DNA of 64,000 nt. Origin: JACMLD01 sp047602295 (GTDB lineage Bacteria; Bacteroidota; Bacteroidia; Chitinophagales; Chitinophagaceae). Positions 7,977-17,896 of the stretch are shown here, in pieces. Each line of letters starts with the position of its first letter. Positions within the stretch are counted from its first letter, which is position 1. Under the pieces are notes generated by a model, which was not told where the DNA came from, made no database searches, and worked only from the letters and a program-made list of their open reading frames with translations. A program made the position numbers and the translations under genes. The stretch covers positions 4,030,001-4,094,000 of the forward strand of contig JASGHP010000001.1 in assembly GCA_047602295.1 (NCBI GenBank), read 5' to 3'.

Positions 7977-10900
7977 ATGTCTACCCTACAATCGAACAAT
8001 CCTTTTCTTACTGCATTCAAAAAATCACGGATACTGGCTGTATTGGTGTTAATCAGCAGCTTTGCCATAGCCCAGGATAACACTACTTTAATTGAAATAA
8101 GCGGACAGGTAAACGGACAAGAGAAGAAAGAGCCATTATCTGACGTAAGTGTACAGGTAAAAGGTACTATTGCAGGTACTGTTACCAATAAAGAAGGCAG
8201 CTTTAAATTAAGAACAAGAACAAAGCTTCCCCTTACACTTGTTTTTTCTTCTGTTGGTTTTAAGCAACAGGAGTTTGAAGTAAAAAGCCTTGGTTCTAAT
8301 TTGCAAATAGAATTGGTTACACAAACCATGCTTGGCAACGAAGTGGTAGTAACTGCTTCCCGCGTTAAAGAAAGCATTTTAAGATCACCGGTAGCTATTG
8401 AGAAATTAGATATCCGCGCCATACGCGAAGCCGCTGCGCCTAGCTTTTATGATGCACTTGAAAATGTGAAGGGCGTTCAGATGACAACATCCAGCCTCAC
8501 CTTCAAAGTTCCCAATACACGTGGCTTTAATATTCCCAATAACTTCCGCTTTATGCAATTGGTAGATGGTGTAGATATGCAGGCTGCTACGCTTGGTGTG
8601 CCATTGGGCAATGCTATTGGGCCAACCGAATTGGATATAGCCAGTGTGGAGATTACACCTGGTGCAGCTTCCGCTTTGTATGGTATGAATGCTATCAATG
8701 GCATGGCTAACTTAATTACAAAAAGCCCCTGGACAAACCAGGGATTGAGCTTGTATATAAAAGGCGGGGTAAATCATGTGGATGGTCTTGCAGCAAACCA
8801 GGCTGATAATATTAATCACTCCAGCACACCGTTGGGAGATTTTGCTATCCGTTATGCAAAAGCCACCCGCAAATTTGCTTTCAAAATAAATGTGGGTTAT
8901 ATGACGGGCACCGATTGGCGCTCTAATACAAGACTCGATCAAAACACCAATAACTTAAAAAGTGCTAACCCCGGGTTCCCGGCATTGAATGGTGCTGCCA
9001 ACGCTGCATATGATGGCTGGAATAAATATGGTGATGATGCGCTTGCAGGCAGCAATATTGTTTCTCTCAGCGGTCTTACTATCGACGGAAAAGCCAATCA
9101 AACTTTAAGAGTAGCACGTACCGGTTATTGGGAAACAGATTTAGTAAGCCCTAAAGTAAGCAACCTGAAAGCCGATGCAACGCTGAGTTTCAGGTTAAAT
9201 GAAAAAACAGAACTTTCTTATTCTTATCGCATCGGTGAAATGGATGGCGTTTTTCAGCGTGGCAACAAAATACGTTTAGACAATGTAGTTGTTCAAAACC
9301 ATCACCTGGAACTGAAGGGCGACAAATTTGTTATTCGCAGTTATGTTTCACTTGAAAACACGGGTGATTCTTACAATGTAAAACCACTGGCAGACAATAT
9401 GGATTTGTATAGCGGCGGTGCTACAGATACAAAAACTGCTACCAGTTGGGGAACAAAATATAAAAATGCGCTGAATGATTATGCAAGTGCAAACGGTGGT
9501 GCATTAACTTCAAACAACCTTGCAGCAGCAAATGATTATGCCCGTGCACAGGCAGATGCCAGCCGTGTAAAACCAGGCACGCCTGAATTTGATGCGCTTA
9601 AGAAGACTATCATTGGAATCAATAACTGGGACATTAAATCTAGCTCTATACCCAATGCACCAGTTACCGGCGGTGCAGCTTTGTGGCAAAAAAGCCGCTT
9701 ATTCCATGCAGAAGGTCAATATGATCTCTCCAGTAAAGTAAAGATTTTTGATCTGCTGGTAGGTGCTGACGCTCGTATCTACGATGTTATTCCTGATGGT
9801 AATAATTTTGTTGACTTCAGCCGCCCAATTGCAGATCGCAATACGCAATTGAAAGATGGCAGCTTTGGTAAAGACATTTACTATAAAAAATTTGGTGGCT
9901 TTGCGCAGGTTACTAAAACATTGTTCGATGATCACCTGAAAGTGTTTGGTTCTCTGCGTTATGATTACAATCCTGAATTCGATCCTAAAATAACACCACG
10001 TCTGGCTGCTGTTTATACGGTAAACCGTGTGCATAATTTCCGTTTTACATTCCAGAATGGTTATCGCTTCCCTTCTTTATTTGAAGCATTATCATATGTG
10101 AACAATGGAAGAGTTAAGCGTGTAGGTAGCCTTCCTTATATTAACCAGGGACTTGGTTATCTTGAAAACAGTTACACACAAACATCAGTAATCAATTTTA
10201 ATGCTGCGGTAAGCGCACAAGGCAATACAGATGCCGCTGCACTTGCTAACCGCAACTTATTGCAGGTAGCAAATCTTCCTAATGCAAGTCCTGAAAAAAT
10301 TACATCTTTCGAGGTTGGTTATAAAAGCGTTTTGTTAAACAACAAGCTGGTAATTGATATTGATGCATACAGCAATACTTATAATGGTTTCTTAGGCCAG
10401 GTGCAGGTGTATGTTCCTACTGGTGAAACCGTAGGTTCTGATGCAGCAGTGCTTGCCATGCTCGACCGCAACCGCGATGCTACTGCAGCTACCGGCACTA
10501 CCGCCGCCAGCAAAGGACAAGACAGGTACCGCGTATATACAAACGCAAAAAACACCTATCATAATTTTGGCTCTGCATTGGGTGTAACTTATAACTTCTA
10601 CAAAAAATATACTATTGGTGGCAATGTTAGTTTCAATGAAATGAAATCGAACAGCTCTGATGATATTTTTGTAACAGGTTTCAATACACCAAGATGGAAT
10701 ACCAATCTGTCTTTCGGAAATCGTGAGGTGGTGAAGAATGTTGGTTTCAATGTTGTGTGGAAATGGCAGGATAGCTTCTTGTGGGAAAGCCCATTGGTAA
10801 CTGGAAACATTGCCGCATACAGCACTATTGATGCGCAGGTTACTTATCGTATACCAACAGCAAAAGCAACTGTTAAAATTGGTGGTTCAGATATTTTCAA

Positions 10901-10988
10901 CCATCGTTATTTGCAATATGCAGGTGGCCCAACCATTGGTGCATTATATTATGTAGCATTTACGTTTGAAGGGCTATTTGCTAAATAA
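7977..10988 (+). CDS. TonB-dependent outer-membrane receptor, likely sulfur-regulated
   Basis: It is an outer-membrane active transporter. From the ATG at 7977 there is a signal peptide ending near AIAQ, then a carboxypeptidase-regulatory-like domain (about residues 35-110, ISGQVNGQ... to FSSVGF), then a plug domain (about 125-260, with LVDGVDMQ and GAASALYGMNAINGMANLIT). A 22-strand-type barrel follows, ending in aromatic residues. It is not followed by a SusD gene, so it is a stand-alone receptor and not a PUL pair. Upstream ATG (7959) and GTG (7929) codons are in frame but extend the N terminus before the signal peptide. The shared operators and position suggest uptake of a sulfur compound; the substrate cannot be read from the sequence. 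Confidence 0.88.
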   Translation: MSTLQSNNPFLTAFKKSRILAVLVLISSFAIAQDNTTLIEISGQVNGQEKKEPLSDVSVQVKGTIAGTVTNKEGSFKLRTRTKLPLTLVFSSVGFKQQEFEVKSLGSNLQIELVTQTMLGNEVVVTASRVKESILRSPVAIEKLDIRAIREAAAPSFYDALENVKGVQMTTSSLTFKVPNTRGFNIPNNFRFMQLVDGVDMQAATLGVPLGNAIGPTELDIASVEITPGAASALYGMNAINGMANLITKSPWTNQGLSLYIKGGVNHVDGLAANQADNINHSSTPLGDFAIRYAKATRKFAFKINVGYMTGTDWRSNTRLDQNTNNLKSANPGFPALNGAANAAYDGWNKYGDDALAGSNIVSLSGLTIDGKANQTLRVARTGYWETDLVSPKVSNLKADATLSFRLNEKTELSYSYRIGEMDGVFQRGNKIRLDNVVVQNHHLELKGDKFVIRSYVSLENTGDSYNVKPLADNMDLYSGGATDTKTATSWGTKYKNALNDYASANGGALTSNNLAAANDYARAQADASRVKPGTPEFDALKKTIIGINNWDIKSSSIPNAPVTGGAALWQKSRLFHAEGQYDLSSKVKIFDLLVGADARIYDVIPDGNNFVDFSRPIADRNTQLKDGSFGKDIYYKKFGGFAQVTKTLFDDHLKVFGSLRYDYNPEFDPKITPRLAAVYTVNRVHNFRFTFQNGYRFPSLFEALSYVNNGRVKRVGSLPYINQGLGYLENSYTQTSVINFNAAVSAQGNTDAAALANRNLLQVANLPNASPEKITSFEVGYKSVLLNNKLVIDIDAYSNTYNGFLGQVQVYVPTGETVGSDAAVLAMLDRNRDATAATGTTAASKGQDRYRVYTNAKNTYHNFGSALGVTYNFYKKYTIGGNVSFNEMKSNSSDDIFVTGFNTPRWNTNLSFGNREVVKNVGFNVVWKWQDSFLWESPLVTGNIAAYSTIDAQVTYRIPTAKATVKIGGSDIFNHRYLQYAGGPTIGALYYVAFTFEGLFAK

Positions 10989-11051
10989 TTAGTAACCGCA
11001 GATAATTATCCGCCCCTGCCCTACCTATAATTAACAAATTTTAATGTTTAT

Positions 11052-11084
11052 AAAAAAGCCTGTATCACCAATACAGGCTTTTTT
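11052..11084 (+). terminator. Intrinsic terminator after the TonB receptor
   Basis: A 14-base perfect stem (AAAAAAGCCTGTAT / ATACAGGCTTTTTT) with loop CACCA. It separates the receptor from the DUF2490 gene, which starts 16 bases later. Confidence 0.9.
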
Positions 11085-11099
11085 CATTTTCTTTGCAAC

Positions 11100-11855
11100 A
11101 TGAAAAGAACCCTTCTGATTACTTGCCTGTTGGCAACAGGCAGCTTCATGCTTAATGCCCAAACTACAAAGACTACTGAACATCCCGAACAAATCTGGAT
11201 GGGCTATTTTAATCAAACAAGATTTAGCAACAAATGGGGCATGTGGACGGATCTTCATTTGCGCACCAAAGAAAATTTTGTTGACAACTTTTCACAAGCA
11301 ATCATACGGCTTGGCGTTACTTATTACATAACAGACAATGTAAAATTTACATTGGGTTATGGCAATATTTTTATTTTTCCCGGAGATAATCACACCAAGA
11401 TAACCAGGCACGAACACAGACCCTGGCAACAATTGCAATGGCATACCAAATACAATAAGACGAGAATGATGCAGTGGTTCAGGTTGGAAGAACGTTACCG
11501 GCAAAAAGTCGTGAATGATTCAACATTGGGCGATGGCTATAATTTTAACTGGAGGCTGCGATACAATTTCTGGTATGAAGTGCCTTTTGTGAAAGATGGC
11601 AGCCAGCCTAAAAGTGTTTCACTGATTGTGAATGACGAATTACATATCAATTTCGGAAAAGAAGTGGTGTACAATTATTTTGATCAGAACCGCTTTTTCC
11701 TCGGCATAAAATACCAGCTGTCCAAAAGCAGCAATATACAAGCTGGATATACCAATGTATTTCAGCAATTGGCTGCAGGCAACAGATACAGAAGCATGAA
11801 TGGGGCAAGGGTATTCTTCTTCCAGAATTTTGATCTCAGGAAGAAGAAAGCCTAA
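11100..11855 (+). CDS. DUF2490 family outer-membrane protein
   Basis: The 251-residue protein has a signal peptide (residues 1 to about 20, ending LNAQ). It has alternating aromatic/polar strands typical of a small beta-barrel: WMGYFNQTRFSNKWGMWTDLHLR, split by short turns, then repeated strand pairs to a C-terminal FFFQNFDLR. This pattern is that of DUF2490, whose function is unknown. The ATG at 11100 directly follows the signal for the preceding terminator, so it needs its own promoter or read-through. Its position after a sulfur-type receptor is the only hint of a role. Nothing is visible that assigns a substrate. Confidence 0.8.
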   Translation: MKRTLLITCLLATGSFMLNAQTTKTTEHPEQIWMGYFNQTRFSNKWGMWTDLHLRTKENFVDNFSQAIIRLGVTYYITDNVKFTLGYGNIFIFPGDNHTKITRHEHRPWQQLQWHTKYNKTRMMQWFRLEERYRQKVVNDSTLGDGYNFNWRLRYNFWYEVPFVKDGSQPKSVSLIVNDELHINFGKEVVYNYFDQNRFFLGIKYQLSKSSNIQAGYTNVFQQLAAGNRYRSMNGARVFFFQNFDLRKKKA

Positions 11856-11902
11856 ACAAGATTTCATCTTGTCAATATTATAACGTGCAATAAGCTCAGC
11901 AA

Positions 11903-13324
11903 CTATAAACCAGAGCGCATGGGCTCTTTTGCATTGGTCAATTGATTGGCAACTTTTCCTTTTACAGTTATTTTAATTACAGTTGCAATTGCATCAGGTG
12001 CTGTAGCTGGTAATGTAATGACGGTTCCTTCTTTAGTCTGGCTTGCCCTAACTGAAGCTTTTGTTGCTAACAGACTGGCTGAACTTATTTTATTCTGTAA
12101 CCCTGGCACCAATAGTTTGCCATCTTTAGGCCAATCAAAAACAGATAAATACAGTACCGTATTCTTGGCATTTTCTTTTTTGGTGCAACGGCCCCAGCTA
12201 AACAGCCCAAACGGGCTGGCGCTGCTACCATAAATTGCTTCGCCATTTGCACGCATCCATACGCCCATGCCTTTTAAAATATCAATGCTCTCCTGCGGAA
12301 AAGTGCCATCTGGTTTTGGGCCAACGTTCAATAAATAGTTGCCACCTTTTGATGCTATGTCAACCAGGTTGCGTACCAATGTTGTTGTACTCTTCCAATT
12401 GTTCGCATAACTCTTGTAGCCCCATGTTTCATTCATCGTCATACAAGTCTCCCAGTCTTTTCCATCCAACTCGCTGATATTGGGAATGCGTTGTTCCGGC
12501 GTTTTATAATCACCCGGATAATTAGGACGTTTCAAACAATCATTGGATATAATGTTAGGTTGTGTTTTTAATAAGGCATCTAATTTTGCTGCCGACTCAT
12601 CCGTCATACCAGTTGGTGTATCCCACCATACAAGCGCTACATCTCCATAATTGCTCAATAACTCTTTTACCTGTGGCACCGCTACATCGTCTATGTATTG
12701 CACCATTGTTTTAGTAGTCTGTGCAGGGTCCCAATGCCCTTCATGTTCTTTCGTATAAGCATCAATCAAAGAAGAATCCGGATTGGACCAACCTTCGCTT
12801 GCGGGTTTGCGTGCTACTGCGCCGCCGGGGTTTGTCCAGTCCTGCGCCTGTGAATAATAAAAGCCTAATTTAATACCTTCCCTGCGGCAGGCATCTGCCA
12901 ATGGTTTCAACAGATCTTTTTTATACGGCGTAGCATCTACTACATTCCATTTGCTGGCCTTGCTTTCAAACAATGCAAAGCCATCGTGATGTTTGGCCGT
13001 TATTACAATATATTTCATGCCAGCATCTTTGGCCATCTTTACCCACGCTTCCGGATCGTATTCGGTGGGATTGAATTGCGTGGCGAACTGCTTGTATTCT
13101 GCAACGGGAATTTTTCCACGGTTCATAATCCATTCGCCAATATGATCTATTTTATGCCCCCTGAAAGTACCGGCTGGTACTGCATATACACCCCAGTGAA
13201 TAAACATGCCAAAACGTGCTTCACGCCACCATTGCATGCGTTCATCTTTGCTTAAAGGCTGCTGACTAAATGCGCTGCTAATGCAAAATGACAGCACAAG
13301 AATAGAGAAGATTATTTTTTTCAT
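11903..13324 (-). CDS. Alpha-L-fucosidase, GH29
   Basis: It hydrolyses terminal alpha-L-fucose. A signal peptide (ending AFSQ, about residue 21) points to export. The GH29 barrel shows FGMFIHWG (38-45), KHHDGF (111-116) and the strand VALVWWDTP, with Asp235 as likely nucleophile. A C-terminal beta-sandwich follows. The gene lies 68 bases downstream of the PL38-like lyase gene on the same strand, so the two probably form one transcript. Its presence suggests fucose side chains on the target polysaccharide. The length (473) fits the family. Confidence 0.92.
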   Translation of the reverse strand: MKKIIFSILVLSFCISSAFSQQPLSKDERMQWWREARFGMFIHWGVYAVPAGTFRGHKIDHIGEWIMNRGKIPVAEYKQFATQFNPTEYDPEAWVKMAKDAGMKYIVITAKHHDGFALFESKASKWNVVDATPYKKDLLKPLADACRREGIKLGFYYSQAQDWTNPGGAVARKPASEGWSNPDSSLIDAYTKEHEGHWDPAQTTKTMVQYIDDVAVPQVKELLSNYGDVALVWWDTPTGMTDESAAKLDALLKTQPNIISNDCLKRPNYPGDYKTPEQRIPNISELDGKDWETCMTMNETWGYKSYANNWKSTTTLVRNLVDIASKGGNYLLNVGPKPDGTFPQESIDILKGMGVWMRANGEAIYGSSASPFGLFSWGRCTKKENAKNTVLYLSVFDWPKDGKLLVPGLQNKISSASLLATKASVRASQTKEGTVITLPATAPDAIATVIKITVKGKVANQLTNAKEPMRSGL

Positions 13325-13392
13325 ATAGCGCTCTATTTAAAATATAGAAGAGAAATTTTTTTATCGGTGAATTAGTCTTTATTTTTCTTATT

Positions 13393-14574
13393 CTAATTAT
13401 TGAACCACAGCAAAGGATTTCTTACCGGCAAATTTCTTATTACTTCTTCTACTTGTGGTGCATGATCTAATTTTTTCCATTCATCAAACCAGTCTTTATT
13501 ATTAAAAGCAATTGCACCAAACAACAAAGCAGGTTGCGCTACCGGCCATTCATTCCAATACATAACATCCGGCTTTAACGGCCATTTGCTCTTGTCTTTA
13601 ATAAACGGATATAAATATTCAATTCCTTTTTCTATTGATTTTCCATCGGGTGTTTTATAATGCCACAGATCATTCCCTGGTGTTGAAAGTGTTAGGCAGA
13701 TAGTAGCCATTGCATCCAGGTTAAACAAAGAGTAACCATAAGGCTTGGTACGTTTTAGTTCCAACGGGAAGCTTCCATCTGTAGCCATTTGATTGGGCAA
13801 TAAAACATTCTTATACCTATCGCTGCAAAATTTCATTACATCCTGGTTGCCTGTAAATTTTGCAAATACAGACGCCTGCATTACCCAACAAGTGCCATGA
13901 TTGTTGAGTGCATTCATTTCGTCTTTACCATATTGATGCGTAGTAAGCCATTGAAGTAATTGTTGAAACCATTTTTTAGCGCCTTCAACAATTGTTGCAT
14001 CCATTGCTTTTGCATTTTGCATTTTACTCAAAGCCTGCACAGCATCCATTAATTGTATACCGTCTATAATACCAATGCCCCTCCCGGTAAACCTTCCCTT
14101 AATCGCCTGTGCATATAGCATGTGCGGCGCCATCATGGTGCTGGTATCAATAAACCATGCTTTATAATGCGCCACTGCATGCCGTACATATTTTTCATCT
14201 TTTGTAAGCACATAAGCCGAAGCCAATGCACCAGTGATGCGGCTGAACCTTATCATAGCGAGACGATGCGCCACAAAATTCTCGGGATTTGTCATGCCAT
14301 CCCGCTGAATGTATGGACTGTCAACACTTGAGGGATTGGGCCACCAGTAATCTCCTTCACTATAAAAATCATGTTTTCCTCCGGCACTTCTTGCAGATGA
14401 TGCATTAGTAACTGTAATGGGCAACTGTTGCAAAGCCCATGCTGCTTCTTGTAAAACATGTTCCTTTAATAGGGCTTTGCTATCTTTTTCAAATGAGAAA
14501 ATGAATACATGCTGCCCCAATTGGAAGCCAAAGCATGGAAATGAAAGAAGAAATAATAGTAGGATCGTTTTCAA
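13393..14574 (-). CDS. Secreted alginate-lyase-superfamily enzyme, PL38-like
   Basis: It is an alpha/alpha-toroid polysaccharide lyase of the alginate_lyase (PF05426) superfamily. A signal peptide precedes the catalytic region. Family-typical segments are EGDYWWPNP (about 72-80), the NNHGTCW strand with candidate catalytic Asn-His (about 222-228), and the YGYSLFNLDA segment (about 277-286) with the candidate Tyr. The 393-residue single-domain layout resembles PL38, whose known members cleave beta-glucuronan; assignment to that family is from memory of motifs. It is divergent from susC, sharing a 190-base regulatory region, and leads the short operon with the fucosidase. Confidence 0.78.
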   Translation of the reverse strand: MKTILLLFLLSFPCFGFQLGQHVFIFSFEKDSKALLKEHVLQEAAWALQQLPITVTNASSARSAGGKHDFYSEGDYWWPNPSSVDSPYIQRDGMTNPENFVAHRLAMIRFSRITGALASAYVLTKDEKYVRHAVAHYKAWFIDTSTMMAPHMLYAQAIKGRFTGRGIGIIDGIQLMDAVQALSKMQNAKAMDATIVEGAKKWFQQLLQWLTTHQYGKDEMNALNNHGTCWVMQASVFAKFTGNQDVMKFCSDRYKNVLLPNQMATDGSFPLELKRTKPYGYSLFNLDAMATICLTLSTPGNDLWHYKTPDGKSIEKGIEYLYPFIKDKSKWPLKPDVMYWNEWPVAQPALLFGAIAFNNKDWFDEWKKLDHAPQVEEVIRNLPVRNPLLWFNN

Positions 14575-14666
14575 GCAATCAAGATGATAGTGAACAATAA
14601 CGAGATGGTTATTAATACAATAATAATTTTTTTTTGAGCAGTTGTAGCTATTTTTTACGAAAGACT

Positions 14667-14682
14667 ACTCAAACGTTTTAGT
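14667..14682. promoter_or_regulatory. LacI-type operator 1 upstream of susC
   Basis: ACTCAAACGTTTTAGT is a CG-centred palindrome nearly identical to the site at 31253. Its centre is 33 bases from operator 2. Confidence 0.65.
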
Positions 14683-14700
14683 AAAAAAATCATAAGATTA

Positions 14701-14714
14701 TGAAAACGATTTCA
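14701..14714. promoter_or_regulatory. LacI-type operator 2 upstream of susC
   Basis: TGAAAACGATTTCA is a CG-centred palindrome of the GAAA-nCGn-TTTC type bound by LacI-family proteins. It sits just before a CAAGTTTG box (14726-14733), a one-mismatch -7 element that is conserved in the second copy of this region at 31312. Confidence 0.7.
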
Positions 14715-14766
14715 GTTTTTTTTGCCAAGTTTGAGTTGCGTATTTCAAATCCAAAAACTGATTGCT

Positions 14767-17700
14767 ATGCTACAGACTCTCTTACTACGGGGAGATAAAT
14801 CCCTTCGTAGGCTCTCATTTCTCGTCATTTTCCTCTCAATTTCTCTTTTTTCTGCAGCGCAACTGAAAACGATTTCAGGTATTGTTACGGATTCTGCCGG
14901 CAATCCTCAATCGGGTGTTTCTGTTACGGTGCAAAAAGCAAAGACAGGTACCAGCACAGATCTAAAAGGACATTACACCATCAGCGCGGCTGTTGGTGCT
15001 GTTCTTGTTTTCTCTTCTGCAACCAGTGACATAAGCACTGTAACTGTAGGAAGTGATAACGAGTACAACATTAAACTTGTACAACGTGTTAGTGCGTTGA
15101 ACGATGTGGTAGTGGTAGGTTATGGCCGCCAGAAAAAAGTAAACCTGGTTGGTTCGGTAGGTACAGTAAATGTGGACGACAAAATTACTGGTCGCGCTAT
15201 TCCAAACGTATCAGCAGGCTTAACGGGTCTTGTGCCTGGTTTGGCCGCAACACAGTCTACAGGTATGGCGGGAAGAAATGGCGCCGCACTTTTAATTCGC
15301 GGCTTGGGCACACCCAACAACAGCTCTCCCCTTGTAGTGGTGGATGGTATGCCTGATGTGGACATTAACCGCATTAATGTAAACGACATTGAAACCATCT
15401 CTGTATTGAAAGATGCTACTTCAGCTTCTGTGTATGGATCAAGGGCGGCGAATGGCGTTATATTAATCACTACCCGCACAGGTAAAGGATTAAGAAAAAC
15501 TCAGTTTAATTTAAGCAGCAACAATACACTTGAAAAAGCAACCAAAGGCATTAGCTTTCTTGCCAATTATCCCTTGGCTTTAACAACGGAGCAACGCCGT
15601 GCTGCTACCAATACCACCAATGCCAACCAATTGTATAAGAATGGTACTATTGATCAATGGATGGCATTGGGCATGATTGATCCGCTTCGTTATCCCAATA
15701 CCGACTGGTGGAAAGTTATTATGCGTGATGGCCGTTTCCAAAACTACAACGTATCTGCTGCAGGTGGCGGCGATAAAGCAAACTTCTTTGCTTCTGTAGG
15801 TTATAAATTGGAGAATGGTTTGCAGATAAACAATGATTACGAGCAGTACAATGCACGTTTCAATTTTGATTATAAGCTGCGCGATAACATGAATACCGGT
15901 TTCAAGTTTACCGGCAACTGGTCTAATTTTACGTATGCGTTAGAAGAAGGTTTTACAGATCCTGCTTCCACTAACACCGCAGGCTTCGATATGCAGTATG
16001 CTATCGCAGGCATTACACCATACGACCCTACAACAGGTTTGTATGGTGGCGTAATGGCTTATGGTGAAGACCCACAGGCATACAATCCTTATCAGTTATA
16101 CATAAACAGCCCCAATAAACAAAGCAGGCAAGAAGCCAATGGTACCGCATATTGGGACTGGACACCAATAAAAGGTTTGACTGCAGGGTTAGACTATAAT
16201 CTTATCTATTATAACCAGTTTAACTATACTGCTCCAACGCCTGCAACAGCATTCAACTTTCAAACCAATGCGTACGGAAGCCGTGTGTATGTTGGTGCCA
16301 ATGCAGCAGTTTCCAACACCAACCTGAATGGTTATAAAACCCTGATGGATGCACGCCTTAACTATCACCACAATTTTGGCAGGAACCACGATCTTTCTGC
16401 TTTGTTTGTATATAGTGAAGAGTATTGGAATGATCGTTCACTTTCTGCATCAAGAAATGATCGCTATTCGCCTGCTCTTTCAGAAATCAATGGAGCTCTT
16501 TCAAATATTATTTCAAACGGTGGCTTTTCTTCTGCTGAAGGTTTGAAATCATATATTGGTCGTATTAACTACAACGCTTTTGGCAAATACCTGTTGGAAG
16601 GCAACTTCCGCGTGGATGGTTCATCTAAGTTTGTGCCAGGTCAGCGCTATGGTTTCTTCCCTTCAGTAGCTGTGGGCTGGCGTTTTACAGAAGAAAATTT
16701 CTTGAAACCATTCCTCAGCAAATTTCTCACCAACGGTAAACTGCGTGCATCGTACGGAGAGTTGGGTAACAACAGTGGTGTAGGTCGTTATGAACAGCAA
16801 ACTACTTTATCAGTAAACAACTACATGGTAAATGGCGTGCAGGCAATTGGTTTGGTTAACAGCAAGCTGGTAAATCAAAATCTTTCCTGGGAATCTACCA
16901 ACGTACTAAACCTTGGTCTTGAGCTGGGTTTCCTCAACAATCGTTTAACAGCAGAAGTGGACTACTATGACCGCCTTACAAAAGGCATCATACAAGGTTC
17001 TCAATTGTCTAACTTGTTGACAGGAGCTTTTGCAGCACCCAACACAAACATTGGTAACCTGAGAAACCGTGGTGTGGAATTAACTCTTACCTGGAGAGAC
17101 AGAATTGGCCAGGTGAGTTATGGTGTAACTGTAAATGGTTCTTATAACCAGACAAGATTGGAAAAATGGAGCCAGTTGCTTACCCGTGGTGCCACCTATA
17201 CTACCAATGGCGTAGCTCAAACAGTATTCTTAAACATGCCTTACAACTACACTTACACATATGTTGACCAGGGCATTGCACAAACATGGCAGCAAATTTA
17301 TGCAGCAACACCGCAGGGTTCTCAGCCTGGTGATTTGGTACGCCTTGATTTGAACGGTGATGGCAAAATAGATGGCAACGACCAAAAAGCGCTTACTGTT
17401 GCCCGTGACAGGCCAACCACCAGTTATTCTTTAAACGCTTATGCTTCTTACAAAGGATTTGATATAGGTATGTTGTGGACTGGTACAGCAGGCAGGAAGG
17501 ATTTCTGGCTGAACGCTTTTAACAACGTAAACTTCGGCACATCCAGGTATGCAGTAAGTGAGCAATTGGTTAGCAATCCATGGTCTGTTGAAAACCGCAG
17601 TGGGCTTTGGCCTCGCATAGGTGGCAGCGGCAACAATACAGCGCAAACTACTTTCTGGCTGAATGACATGAGTTATTTGCGTTTGAAAAACATACAACTG

Positions 17701-17886
17701 GGTTATACATTTCCTAAGCCATTGTTCCGCAGGCTGGGTGTAACCAATTTCCGCATTGCAGGTACAGCAGAAAACCTGTTGACCGTTACATCATACCCTG
17801 GCCTTGACCCTGAAAAAGCCGGTAACAACAACAATATTTATCCCATTGTAAAATCTTATTCAGTTGCCGTACAACTGGGCTTCTAA
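14767..17886 (+). CDS. susC: SusC/RagA family TonB-linked outer-membrane transporter
   Basis: It imports oligosaccharides across the outer membrane in partnership with SusD. From the ATG at 14767 there is a basic N terminus and a signal peptide ending FSAAQ. A carboxypeptidase-regulatory-like domain (about 35-110), the TonB-box-like VVVVGYG and a plug with LVVVDGMPD and GSRAANGVILITT follow, then the barrel. The length is 1039 residues. The upstream in-frame ATG at 14722 was rejected because it lies before the signal peptide and next to the -7 box. It is the first gene of a four-gene operon that ends at the terminator at 21274. Two LacI-type operators overlap the promoter. Confidence 0.95.
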   Translation: MLQTLLLRGDKSLRRLSFLVIFLSISLFSAAQLKTISGIVTDSAGNPQSGVSVTVQKAKTGTSTDLKGHYTISAAVGAVLVFSSATSDISTVTVGSDNEYNIKLVQRVSALNDVVVVGYGRQKKVNLVGSVGTVNVDDKITGRAIPNVSAGLTGLVPGLAATQSTGMAGRNGAALLIRGLGTPNNSSPLVVVDGMPDVDINRINVNDIETISVLKDATSASVYGSRAANGVILITTRTGKGLRKTQFNLSSNNTLEKATKGISFLANYPLALTTEQRRAATNTTNANQLYKNGTIDQWMALGMIDPLRYPNTDWWKVIMRDGRFQNYNVSAAGGGDKANFFASVGYKLENGLQINNDYEQYNARFNFDYKLRDNMNTGFKFTGNWSNFTYALEEGFTDPASTNTAGFDMQYAIAGITPYDPTTGLYGGVMAYGEDPQAYNPYQLYINSPNKQSRQEANGTAYWDWTPIKGLTAGLDYNLIYYNQFNYTAPTPATAFNFQTNAYGSRVYVGANAAVSNTNLNGYKTLMDARLNYHHNFGRNHDLSALFVYSEEYWNDRSLSASRNDRYSPALSEINGALSNIISNGGFSSAEGLKSYIGRINYNAFGKYLLEGNFRVDGSSKFVPGQRYGFFPSVAVGWRFTEENFLKPFLSKFLTNGKLRASYGELGNNSGVGRYEQQTTLSVNNYMVNGVQAIGLVNSKLVNQNLSWESTNVLNLGLELGFLNNRLTAEVDYYDRLTKGIIQGSQLSNLLTGAFAAPNTNIGNLRNRGVELTLTWRDRIGQVSYGVTVNGSYNQTRLEKWSQLLTRGATYTTNGVAQTVFLNMPYNYTYTYVDQGIAQTWQQIYAATPQGSQPGDLVRLDLNGDGKIDGNDQKALTVARDRPTTSYSLNAYASYKGFDIGMLWTGTAGRKDFWLNAFNNVNFGTSRYAVSEQLVSNPWSVENRSGLWPRIGGSGNNTAQTTFWLNDMSYLRLKNIQLGYTFPKPLFRRLGVTNFRIAGTAENLLTVTSYPGLDPEKAGNNNNIYPIVKSYSVAVQLGF

Positions 17887-17896
17887 ACTTGCTAAT

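Noticed and set aside
7913..8422. 169-codon minus-strand ORF over the TonB receptor start
   Set aside because: Antisense shadow; the receptor's signal peptide and regulatory domain on the plus strand are clear.
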